Below are positions 1-8,198 of a DNA stretch of 64,000 nucleotides, piece after piece. The notes under the pieces are model-generated. The model saw only the letters and a program-made list of their open reading frames with translations. It searched no databases and was not told where the DNA came from. This DNA is from Shewanella marinintestina. GTDB taxonomy: Bacteria; Pseudomonadota; Gammaproteobacteria; Enterobacterales; Shewanellaceae. A program made the translations under genes and the position numbers. The stretch's first letter is position 1. The number at the start of each line of letters is the position of its first letter. The stretch spans positions 243,113 to 307,112 of the forward strand of contig NZ_JAKILC010000005.1 of the NCBI RefSeq assembly GCF_023283845.1, read 5' to 3'.

Positions 1-420
1 TCTTCTTCCTCCTGTTTAAACAAAACATTCCTTTTAACCTATCCTCAAGCAAAAAACAGTTCGTATCGCTGTTAAATTATCCAAAAAATTTAGCTAATTC
101 CGCTGTTCAGTACAAATTGATCTCGATCACAGTAACCCGAGTTTTCCTTGAAATACTGTACTGACAGGTTCAAACTTTGTTTGATGATCAAATTACTCTG
201 AGTTCAAATTATACTTTTTTCAAAGTAACTCCTTCACTGAGGCTGAATGAGTGTGACTCCTTTGCGTCATAAGCTAGTCAACATTGCTAGTTTGTTGAAA
301 GAGCCAATATAGCTAGAGTTAATTATTCAGAAATTGGGCAAAGTTGCTTTTAAATAGTAGTTATAAGGCTATGTGCTGAGTAACACCGTACATAATTAGA
401 AAAGGAAAGAAGGTATTTTT
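1..420. other. Intergenic region upstream of dmeF
   Basis: No convincing gene is seen here. The stretch is AT-rich and contains one CRP/FNR-like palindrome (annotated separately). The last 20 bases carry a good ribosome binding site (GAAGG, 7 bases before ATG 421) for the metal-efflux gene. Its left part may hold the promoter of a gene outside the window. Confidence 0.5.
114..135. promoter_or_regulatory. CRP- or FNR/EtrA-like binding site
   Basis: The core is TTGATCTCGATCAC. It matches 9 of 10 defined bases of the FNR/EtrA box (TTGAT-N4-ATCAA). It also matches the CRP palindrome well, with a perfect TCACA right half and a weaker left half. It lies about 290 bases before dmeF, so it may serve a gene to the left of the window instead. 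Function is inferred from the motif only. Confidence 0.4.
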
Positions 421-1389
421 ATGCTTAAGGGGGAGCAAGTGCAAATTAACTGTCAGCACAAACAAGGCTTTTCAAATTTAAATAGTGCAGGTGAACGAAA
501 TACTGCTTATGTTCTGTTGCTAACGATAGTAACTATGTTAGCTGAAATTGTAGCTGGAACAATGTATGGCTCGATGGCTTTGCTAGCAGATGGCTGGCAT
601 ATGGGCACACATGCAGCGGCATTTATGATTACACTTTTTGCTTATCGTTATGCACGGAATAATGCCAATTCAGCTGAGTTTTCATATGGTACGGGAAAGG
701 TGAGTGTTCTGGGCGGCTATACCAGTGCGATTGCGCTTGGGGTTGTGGCGCTGGTGATGTTGGTTGAATCTGGTATTAGAATATTTAAGCCCCATGAAAT
801 TCAATTCGATCAGGCCATTTTGGTCGCCTTTATTGGACTTACTGTAAACATAGCAAGCGCATTTTTACTTAAAGATCATCATGGTCACTCACATGGCGAT
901 GGACATGGCCACTGTCATGAACATCACGATCATCATAGCCACCATGAAGAGAGTCACGGACATGATCACAATTTACGTGCGGCGTATTTCCATGTTCTTG
1001 CCGATGCGCTTACCTCTGTACTGGCAATCGCAGCCCTATTAATGGGCAAATATTTTGGATTAACTTGGTTAGACCCATTAATGGGGATCATCGGTGGTAT
1101 CATTATTAGTCGTTGGGCATGGGGCTTACTAAAGCAAACAAGCCCAGTGTTACTCGATGCGAGTATTGAGCAATCTTATATTGATCAGGTAACAGTCAGT
1201 ATTGAACAAGAAGGAGCACGAGTGGTGGACTTACATATTTGGAAAGTCAGTGCTGATCACTACGCTGCAAGTTTTGTCATTGAAAGTCCTGATGGAAAAG
1301 GAGTCGAATATTATAAAAATAAGCTTTCATATTTTAAACGCTTATCTCATGTCACTATTGAAGTGAATCATGTGGCTGAGGCACAATAG
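421..1389 (+). CDS. dmeF: CDF family Co/Ni/Zn efflux transporter, DmeF-like
   Basis: Cation diffusion facilitator that would export divalent metal (Co2+, Ni2+ or Zn2+) across the inner membrane in exchange for protons. The 322-residue length and about six membrane helices fit the family. The metal-site pairs are visible: D57 and H60 in the second helix, and H191 and D195 in HVLAD. A long histidine-rich cytoplasmic loop (about residues 153-183) lies between helices 4 and 5, as in DmeF/CzcD proteins. The ATG has a good GAAGG ribosome binding site. A MarR gene follows 29 bases later and is probably co-transcribed. The exact metal cannot be read from sequence. Confidence 0.85.
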   Translation: MLKGEQVQINCQHKQGFSNLNSAGERNTAYVLLLTIVTMLAEIVAGTMYGSMALLADGWHMGTHAAAFMITLFAYRYARNNANSAEFSYGTGKVSVLGGYTSAIALGVVALVMLVESGIRIFKPHEIQFDQAILVAFIGLTVNIASAFLLKDHHGHSHGDGHGHCHEHHDHHSHHEESHGHDHNLRAAYFHVLADALTSVLAIAALLMGKYFGLTWLDPLMGIIGGIIISRWAWGLLKQTSPVLLDASIEQSYIDQVTVSIEQEGARVVDLHIWKVSADHYAASFVIESPDGKGVEYYKNKLSYFKRLSHVTIEVNHVAEAQ

Positions 1390-1418
1390 ACGCCTTATCA
1401 ATAAGAGTAAATAAACTA

Positions 1419-1838
1419 ATGAAAAACCAAGGTGATAGTCTAAATCATGCCATGATTGAGTTTTATGAGAAGTTATCATCTTGGGAGATGGCCGTAGTTA
1501 AAGATAAAGGCTTTAGTTTGCCTCAAGTACATACAGTTGAAATATTAGGGCTGAATGGTCCAATGCGAATGAAAGAACTTGCGCAAAAAATAGGGGTGAC
1601 CACGGGGACGCTTACTGTTCAAGTCGACAAAATGGTTGATGCTGGTTTGGTTAATCGTGTACCTCATGCTAATGATCGGCGCTCAATTTTAATTGAGCTG
1701 ACCGAAAATGGTCATATGATGTTTACCGAACACGATAAGTTGCATATGCAACTAACACAAGATTTAACGGCCAAGTTTGATGATAGTGAACGTGCTAAGT
1801 TATTAGAATTTTTCGAGAGAATTAATAAAGAGTTTTAA
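1419..1838 (+). CDS. MarR family transcriptional regulator
   Basis: A 139-residue winged-helix regulator of the MarR type. The DNA-binding core runs from about residue 40 to 100: PMRMKELAQKIGV is the helix before the recognition helix, VTTGTLTVQVDKMVDAGLV is the recognition helix, and the wing carries NDRRSILIELTENG. MarR dimers usually repress neighbouring transport or resistance genes and release DNA on binding a ligand. The gene is 29 bases downstream of dmeF on the same strand, so autoregulation of a small efflux operon is a reasonable inference. The ligand is unknown. Confidence 0.85.
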   Translation: MKNQGDSLNHAMIEFYEKLSSWEMAVVKDKGFSLPQVHTVEILGLNGPMRMKELAQKIGVTTGTLTVQVDKMVDAGLVNRVPHANDRRSILIELTENGHMMFTEHDKLHMQLTQDLTAKFDDSERAKLLEFFERINKEF

Positions 1839-2158
1839 TAGATTGTCTCCCAAATTGTATTACTCTGAATATTGGCCATTTAGTTTAACCTAACCATTTA
1901 ATGGCTTACAAATTCAGCAAGAAAGTAAGCCATACTCCAAATTGAAATCATCCAAATATTTTTAGTGACTAGCTTTGGTACCAATCTTATCGCCATTGAG
2001 CGATACATTTTGATACTAAATAGCGGCTATTTCTAGCTAATCACTTTTTAGCGCAGCCCTATGGTGCTAAAATTAAAGCGAAAGTGCCGACTGAAGGCTA
2101 GTGGCAAGGAAGGCCATAAACCGTTATTACTCGTCATCAAATAAAGTGAGCAATTCCT
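1839..2158. other. Intergenic region with hairpins
   Basis: No gene is seen. A 9-bp perfect hairpin (ATGGCTTAC at 1901-1909 with GTAAGCCAT at 1925-1933) could end the dmeF-marR transcript, but it lacks a T-run. A short stem (TATCGC/GCGATA) lies near 1989-2006. From about 1980 to 2140 the sequence looks like a decayed repeat, but no second copy was identified with certainty. Confidence 0.35.
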
Positions 2159-3778
2159 GTGCTATCACGTCTTAAAAATCTAAACAGCATCCAATTTACT
2201 TTTATTCTTGCGCTTTATTATGTCTGCGTGTTCAATATTCCATTCTTTAATATTGTAAAGCACGGGATCGATAAACAAGCTAACGTGAACATGCTGTTTA
2301 TAGCTACGATTCCGTTCTTTTTAGTGTTTATACTGTCATTTTTATTTAGTCTTTTTAGCATCAAGTATATAGCCAAGCCATTTTTTATTGGGCTGACAAT
2401 ACTGTCATCTTGCGTTTTCTTTGCTGAGTTGCAATATGGCGTTATTTTTGACTATGGCATGATTGAAAACATGGTCCAAACCAACCAAGCTGAAGCTGCG
2501 ACTTACCTCAATTGGGTGTCTATTGCCAATCTAGTTATAACAGGCGGGATCCCGGCGTTATTGATTTACAAAGTTAATATTACATACAAACCTTTTACTA
2601 AAGAGCTACTGCATAAAGTCTTGTTTATGCTAGCAATGCTTGGTGGTGTTCTACTTATTGCCGCATTTTATTATGAAAATTATTTAGCATTTGGCCGCAA
2701 TAATAGTTTAATCAAACGCTCCATAATCCCAACATACTTTATCGGTTCTACGGTTAAATTCGTTAATCTTAATTACTTACAGTCGCCACTTGAATACAAA
2801 CAATTGGGTTTAGATGCTCATAACTCTAGCCAAAAAAAGAAACCTAACCTAGTTGTGTTACTGGTAGGTGAAACTGCTCGTGCGATGAACTATAGCTATT
2901 ACGGTTACGACAAGCCGACAAACTCTCATACTCAAAAGCACGATTTAGTTGTCTTTAATGACACGCGCTCATGTGGCACTGCAACGGCGGTTTCTTTGCC
3001 TTGTATGTTTTCAAGAATGGGTCGTGAAAACTATGACGAACGTCGAGCGAAAGCACAAGACGGTGCTATCGACGTATTAAAACATGCAGGAATACAATTA
3101 CAGTGGCTAGACAATGATAGTGGCTGTAAAGGAGTATGCCAGCACGTTGAAAATATCGTTATTGATCATAACAATAATTCTAAATGGTGCAATGGTGAGT
3201 CTTGCTATGACGAAGTACTAGTTGATGAGTTAGTGGCGAGATTAGGGCAAATAAAGCTAGAAGACACTTTGATAGTATTACACCTAATTGGTTCTCATGG
3301 GCCAACCTATTACCAGCGCTACCCTGAAAGTCACCGTAAATTTGTGCCAGATTGTCAGCGTAGCGATATACAAAACTGCAGTAAACAAGAGCTGTTAAAT
3401 ACCTACGACAATACGATCTTGTACACTGATTATATTGTGTCATTGGTAGTTGATAAGCTAAAGCAGCAAGAAACTAGATTTGATACAGCTATGCTATATC
3501 TGTCTGATCATGGAGAGTCTTTAGGTGAAAGCGGCATGTATTTGCACGGTGCGCCTTATGCATTTGCACCAAAAGAGCAAACTCATATTCCTTTCTTGGG
3601 TTGGTTCTCTGAAGATTTTGCTACACAGAACAATTTAGATTTAGGTTGCTTGAATAAGTATGCTAAGTCCGGTGGTTTTTCCCATGACAATCTATTTGAT
3701 AGCTTACTGGGTCTGTTAAATGTCACTAGCGATGTTTACCGGCAGAGCACTGATATTTTTGCTCGCTGCAGAAAATAA
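2159..3778 (+). CDS. eptA: Phosphoethanolamine transferase, EptA-like (lipid A modification)
   Basis: Inner-membrane enzyme expected to transfer phosphoethanolamine from phosphatidylethanolamine to lipid A, which lowers outer-membrane negative charge. The N-terminal third (about residues 10-180) has five membrane helices. The C-terminal two-thirds is a periplasmic sulfatase-fold domain. Family landmarks are visible: GETARAMNYSYYGY, the nucleophile region SCGTATAVSLPCMFS, and the metal-binding SDHGESLGE. The paired cysteines typical of EptA disulfides are present. The 539-residue length is normal for the family. The start is GTG at 2159. No regulator lies beside it, so two-component control from elsewhere is only a guess. 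Confidence 0.85.
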   Translation: MLSRLKNLNSIQFTFILALYYVCVFNIPFFNIVKHGIDKQANVNMLFIATIPFFLVFILSFLFSLFSIKYIAKPFFIGLTILSSCVFFAELQYGVIFDYGMIENMVQTNQAEAATYLNWVSIANLVITGGIPALLIYKVNITYKPFTKELLHKVLFMLAMLGGVLLIAAFYYENYLAFGRNNSLIKRSIIPTYFIGSTVKFVNLNYLQSPLEYKQLGLDAHNSSQKKKPNLVVLLVGETARAMNYSYYGYDKPTNSHTQKHDLVVFNDTRSCGTATAVSLPCMFSRMGRENYDERRAKAQDGAIDVLKHAGIQLQWLDNDSGCKGVCQHVENIVIDHNNNSKWCNGESCYDEVLVDELVARLGQIKLEDTLIVLHLIGSHGPTYYQRYPESHRKFVPDCQRSDIQNCSKQELLNTYDNTILYTDYIVSLVVDKLKQQETRFDTAMLYLSDHGESLGESGMYLHGAPYAFAPKEQTHIPFLGWFSEDFATQNNLDLGCLNKYAKSGGFSHDNLFDSLLGLLNVTSDVYRQSTDIFARCRK

Positions 3779-3879
3779 ACTCCTTTAATAATAGACTTTC
3801 TGTAAAAATAGGCTGTTAAGCAGGCTTTTTTTGTATAAAGTATTGATAAGTATGGATATCAATAAGGGGTTACTAATTT

Positions 3880-4932
3880 ATGGATGTGGCGCAGCAATTA
3901 TCAGAAACTGAGCTGTCGGCAAAGATATTACGCCATGCAGTACCTAAGATGTCAGAGTTGAACATACCTGTTACCCCTGACAATTACGCTGTATGGTACG
4001 AATACTATAAAGGAATTAACCTCGACCTAAAGCGTGCAATTGATGGTTTTTTAGCTAACAGATTAGCGTTTACTCCTGAGGTATGTAGCAGCCTGTATAA
4101 AACCTATATTCAGGTCAACTCCTCTGAAGTCATTGAAAATGTCCAAATTGAAACTCAAGTTTTAATTAACAGCTTAATTGCAAAAATTGCCAGTATGACA
4201 AAAGGTACGTCACGGTTTTCTGAATCACTGAGTGAATTTGATACTGCTTTAAAAGAACAACCAGATCAACTCGTCATGCAGAAGCTTGTTGATGGTGTTA
4301 GCTTAGAGCTCGAACAAATCATCAATACGAATCTTGAAATGGATAAAAGTCTGCATAGTATGACGCAGGAGGTTGATGCTCTTAAGTCCGAAATGGCCGA
4401 GCTTCGTTCCGTTGCGATGACAGATCAGCTGACTTCATTACATAATCGCCGAGCTTTCGATCAAGAAGTGATTAGCCATATTGATAGTTTTAGTCAGCCT
4501 AACTTTGAAAGTAGCTTGCTGGTGATTGATATTGATTACTTTAAGAAATTTAATGATACGCACGGACATTTAATCGGCGACAAGGTATTAACTTATGTTG
4601 CTCAGGCATTGAAGAGTTCGGTTAAAGGTGCTGATTTTGTTGCACGTTACGGTGGCGAAGAGTTCGTAATTTTGCTGCCGCAAACTAACCATCTAAACGC
4701 TCAAAAAGTTGCGGATAATATTAGACGTAAAATTGCCGAGCGTAACTTAACTATCGGTAAAGAGAAAAAGCTACCGTTAGGCAATATTACTGTGTCAGTA
4801 GGTGTTGCGTCACTCAAGCCTACAGATGATAAAGATAGCTACTTTTTACGTGCTGACGAAGCTTTATATCGCGCAAAGTCATCTGGGCGCAATTGCGTCG
4901 TTGGCGAGCCCGTTATTGAAACGCCGATTTAG
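3880..4932 (+). CDS. Diguanylate cyclase (GGDEF domain)
   Basis: Predicted to make cyclic di-GMP from two GTP. The C-terminal GGDEF domain begins near residue 180 (TDQLTSLHNRRAFD). Its active-site motif is GGEEF at residues 258-262, preceded by the metal and substrate motif IDIDYFKKFND. The N-terminal 170 residues are helical with no membrane segment, so the enzyme is cytoplasmic. They contain a tract with charged heptad-like character just before the catalytic domain. The inhibitory RxxD site is altered: the equivalent is KGAD (K249, D252). Classic product inhibition may therefore be weak. The signal it senses is unknown. Confidence 0.88.
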   Translation: MDVAQQLSETELSAKILRHAVPKMSELNIPVTPDNYAVWYEYYKGINLDLKRAIDGFLANRLAFTPEVCSSLYKTYIQVNSSEVIENVQIETQVLINSLIAKIASMTKGTSRFSESLSEFDTALKEQPDQLVMQKLVDGVSLELEQIINTNLEMDKSLHSMTQEVDALKSEMAELRSVAMTDQLTSLHNRRAFDQEVISHIDSFSQPNFESSLLVIDIDYFKKFNDTHGHLIGDKVLTYVAQALKSSVKGADFVARYGGEEFVILLPQTNHLNAQKVADNIRRKIAERNLTIGKEKKLPLGNITVSVGVASLKPTDDKDSYFLRADEALYRAKSSGRNCVVGEPVIETPI

Positions 4933-4958
4933 TAAAGCAGTTATCTATAAAGAATACT

Positions 4959-4992
4959 AAAAAGGCCACTAGCTTATGCTGGTGGCCTTTTT
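4959..4992. terminator. Bidirectional rho-independent terminator
   Basis: A 15-bp stem (arms 4959-4973 and 4978-4992) has a TTAT loop, an A-run on the left and a T-run on the right. It sits between the convergent diguanylate cyclase and pat genes and would stop transcription from both sides. Confidence 0.9.
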
Positions 4993-5022
4993 AGTTAACA
5001 GATTAGTGCGAGATGATTAAAG

Positions 5023-7728
5023 TTAGTCGTTTGATGCAGGCTTTAAATCCATATGCATATTAATTAGACGTTCTTCCATATCAAATGTCACTGTAAAGCC
5101 TAAATGTTTAGCAAGGCTGGCCATATTTCTATTTTCAAACATGGTAAACCCAGTAAGGGCTAAGGTGTCATTTTGTTTGTAGTAGCGCACCAACTTCTCA
5201 AGTAATAACTTACCTAATCCCTGGCCTTGGTAATTACTGCGTACAGCCATGGCAAACTCTGCTTCTGTATTATCAGGGTCAATTGAGGCTCTAATTGCAC
5301 CTAAGGTGGTTTCTTCGCCATCATCACCTAACGCTGTGGCTATAAAAGCCATCTCACGGGCGTAGTCAATCTGGGTTAATACCGCCATTTCCTCATGAGT
5401 CATTTTCGAGCGTACGCCAAAGTAACGTTTGTACCTGTCTTCGTCAGATAGTGAATTATCAAAGGCCATATGTTTAGGTTCATCTTCAGGAAGAATCGGC
5501 CGCAGCATTACTTGGTTGCCATTTTTTAGGGTAGCAATCTCTTCTAGTTCTTTAGGGTAAGGGGAGATTGCCAGCCTTGAGGCATTATCAACAGGTTCAG
5601 GATTAAGGCCAATATTAACGTCAAGCAAGGTAATATTCTCGCCTGCGCACAAAACAGGGTTTAAATCTAAGGTCGCTATTTCAGGGCAATCAATAATTAA
5701 ATGCGATATTTGTGTAAGCAATACACATAGCGCATTCATATTTAACCCAAGTGGTAAATGGCGATCCCTAAGTTTTTGAGTCTTGAGTGCTTGGATCACC
5801 ATATAACGGGCTAGTGTCATGTTAAGAGGCGGTAGCGCAACGACGGCATCTTTAGTTGGTTCCCATTCGGACCCCCCTTCGCCGAGCAAAATAGCAGGGC
5901 CAAATACCGGGTCATTGGCAACGGCAACACGGATCTCTTGCGCCCCCGCGGTTAGCGCCATTTTCTGTACGATTAACCCTTCAATTTTTGCATCGGGGTT
6001 AAGTGACATTACGCGTTCAATCATGGCTTTAGCCGCTTGTTTAACTTCTAAGTCTGAGGTTAAATTTAGCATTACGCCGTGTACGTCTGACTTGTGATGA
6101 ATATCAGGTGATTGCACTTTTAGTGCAATTGGGTAACCGGCTTGTTTCGCATATTCAACAGCCTGATCTGGGTTATTAGCAAACCAAGTATCAACAGTAT
6201 TTAAACCGTAAGCCGCTAAAATCACGCGGGATTCATGGGTCTCTAACAGAGTTTTACCAGAATCTATTGCTTGTTGAAGCTTGGTTCTTGCGGTAGCGGT
6301 ATCAGCTGGAATATTAACGGGGATAGATTGTGGTACTTCCTGGAGCAGTTTTTGGTTACGACGATACTCAACCATATGCATAAACGCGCCCACAGCGCCT
6401 TCCGGTGTTCTGTAGGTTGGAATTCGGGATTTTGAAAAGTGTTTACGCGCTTCATAAGCAGAATCTTCACCACTCCAATTAGTTAAGACATTGACTCTAT
6501 TACGGTTCGGATGCTTTGCAATTGTTTCAGCTATTGCTTCTGCAATCTCAACACTCTCGCCTAAAGCTGATGGTGAGTGCAGTACTAAAATGGCATCTAG
6601 ATCGTCACTATCCATCAGAATTTCTAGTGATTTGGCATAGCGCAGTGCGTCCGAGTCCCCCCCGATATCTACCGGGTTTTGGCCAGACCAACTTTTAGGA
6701 AGTAGGGCGTTTAATCTTTGATAGATCTCAGTGGATAAAGAGGGTAGTTTGCCACCGCCTAATATAAGTTCATCGAGCGCTAACACTGCAGGGCCACCGC
6801 CGTTGCTGATGATCCCAAGGCGCTCACCTTGTAACGGTCTAGAGTGAGCTAGCGTCTCTACAGCGGCAAATAGCTCGATAAGATCGTTTACCCTAAGCAT
6901 ACCCGCTCGCCTAAAGGCTGCTTCATACACGGCATCGTTTCCTGCAACACCGCCAGTGTGAAGTTTTGCCGCGCTGGTCCCCTCAATACTTCTACCAGAC
7001 TTGATGACTAAAATAGGCTTGTTACGCGACGCTGCTCGCGCTGCCGATAAGAAGTGACGCTTTTCATTAACCGAGTCGACATAAAGTAAAATTGCATCGG
7101 TTTTAGAGTCTCTGCCTAGGTAATCAAGTAACTCATCAAAGTTAATGTCATTGGCGTCGCCAAGAGAAATAAACGATGAAAAGCCAATGCCTTTGTTATT
7201 CGCCCAATCAAGTACAGTGGTACATATTGCAGCTGATTGCGACACAAATGCAATTTTACCGGGTAGTGCAGCTGTATGGGCAAGGCTAGCGTTTAACCCA
7301 AGGTTTGGCAGTATCATCCCTAAGCTATTTGGACCAAGAATACGCATGCCATAACGTCTAGCGGTTTGCTGAGTGACAGTGAGTAAGCTTATACCATCTT
7401 CGGTTAACTCATCACCAAGGCCCGATGCCATCACGATAGCGACTTTGCAGCCAAATTGAGCCAGAGTTTCAATGATTGCAGGCACTCTAGTCGCCGCGGT
7501 ACAAACAATGGCTAAATCCGGTTTTAGAGGTAAAGATTCTATGTTTGGATAAGCTAATACGCCCAATACCGCTTCATATTTAGGGGTTACCGGCATAATA
7601 GGCCCTGAAAAACCTCCAGACAGCAGGTTTTTCATTAATACATTCCCCGCTCGTTTGGGTTTATTTGACGCGCCAATGATGGCAACAGATTTAGGTTTAA
7701 ACAGAGTATGAAGGGTACGTTGGCTCAT
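5023..7728 (-). CDS. patZ: Pat/YfiQ-type protein lysine acetyltransferase (NDP-forming acyl-CoA synthetase + GNAT)
   Basis: A two-part protein of 901 residues. Residues 1 to about 700 match the NDP-forming acyl-CoA synthetase fold: a CoA-binding Rossmann start (SVAIIGASNKPKRAG), the ligase-CoA region and an ATP-grasp part near 480-700. The last 170 residues are a GNAT acetyltransferase (acetyl-CoA loop NYQGQGLGKLLLEKLV). In enterobacteria such proteins acetylate and switch off acetyl-CoA synthetase and other enzymes, and the synthetase half acts as a sensor. A histidine (H257, in KLHTGG) occupies what looks like the phospho-histidine position of active ADP-forming synthetases. The gene is single and convergent with the upstream diguanylate cyclase. 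A broken copy of its first ~145 codons lies at 16745-17170. Confidence 0.88.
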   Translation of the reverse strand: MSQRTLHTLFKPKSVAIIGASNKPKRAGNVLMKNLLSGGFSGPIMPVTPKYEAVLGVLAYPNIESLPLKPDLAIVCTAATRVPAIIETLAQFGCKVAIVMASGLGDELTEDGISLLTVTQQTARRYGMRILGPNSLGMILPNLGLNASLAHTAALPGKIAFVSQSAAICTTVLDWANNKGIGFSSFISLGDANDINFDELLDYLGRDSKTDAILLYVDSVNEKRHFLSAARAASRNKPILVIKSGRSIEGTSAAKLHTGGVAGNDAVYEAAFRRAGMLRVNDLIELFAAVETLAHSRPLQGERLGIISNGGGPAVLALDELILGGGKLPSLSTEIYQRLNALLPKSWSGQNPVDIGGDSDALRYAKSLEILMDSDDLDAILVLHSPSALGESVEIAEAIAETIAKHPNRNRVNVLTNWSGEDSAYEARKHFSKSRIPTYRTPEGAVGAFMHMVEYRRNQKLLQEVPQSIPVNIPADTATARTKLQQAIDSGKTLLETHESRVILAAYGLNTVDTWFANNPDQAVEYAKQAGYPIALKVQSPDIHHKSDVHGVMLNLTSDLEVKQAAKAMIERVMSLNPDAKIEGLIVQKMALTAGAQEIRVAVANDPVFGPAILLGEGGSEWEPTKDAVVALPPLNMTLARYMVIQALKTQKLRDRHLPLGLNMNALCVLLTQISHLIIDCPEIATLDLNPVLCAGENITLLDVNIGLNPEPVDNASRLAISPYPKELEEIATLKNGNQVMLRPILPEDEPKHMAFDNSLSDEDRYKRYFGVRSKMTHEEMAVLTQIDYAREMAFIATALGDDGEETTLGAIRASIDPDNTEAEFAMAVRSNYQGQGLGKLLLEKLVRYYKQNDTLALTGFTMFENRNMASLAKHLGFTVTFDMEERLINMHMDLKPASND

Positions 7729-8198
7729 GAACTTATCCGATAAGTCAGTATGTTATGAGTTTACATGAGCCCAATATATTTACCATAGTAGAATGGTCGA
7801 ATCGAATCAGAAGCTTCGAAACCTGGTTTATCAAAGCTATATCAAACCGAGCAAAGAAACCCGTTAATAGAAAAGTGATACAAAAAGCAGTTATAAAGTC
7901 TGAGCGACTTTCACTAAGTATCTGCAGATTTTGATGTGAATAAATTACTCCGCTAATTCGTTTTACCTAAGTTTTATATCAAGTACAATCTATTTTGCTT
8001 AGCAATTAAGCCAAGTTTTTAATATCAAGAATATTGATGAGTTGATTTTTATTTCGATATTTTTGCGATTGAGTTTTAATACGCCACTAAAGTAAGCCTG
8101 TGTAATTAATTGGGCTCATCACTGGCATTGAAAGCCTATACCTAGTTCAATTAGCCGTAGCAAGAATTAGCCGACCACTATTTAATAACTGTCATCTG
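7729..8198. other. Intergenic region between pat and the cytochrome gene
   Basis: A 470-base AT-rich stretch with no credible coding frame. It should contain the pat promoter on the minus strand and the end of the cytochrome transcript. No clear terminator with a T-run was found. Confidence 0.4.
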
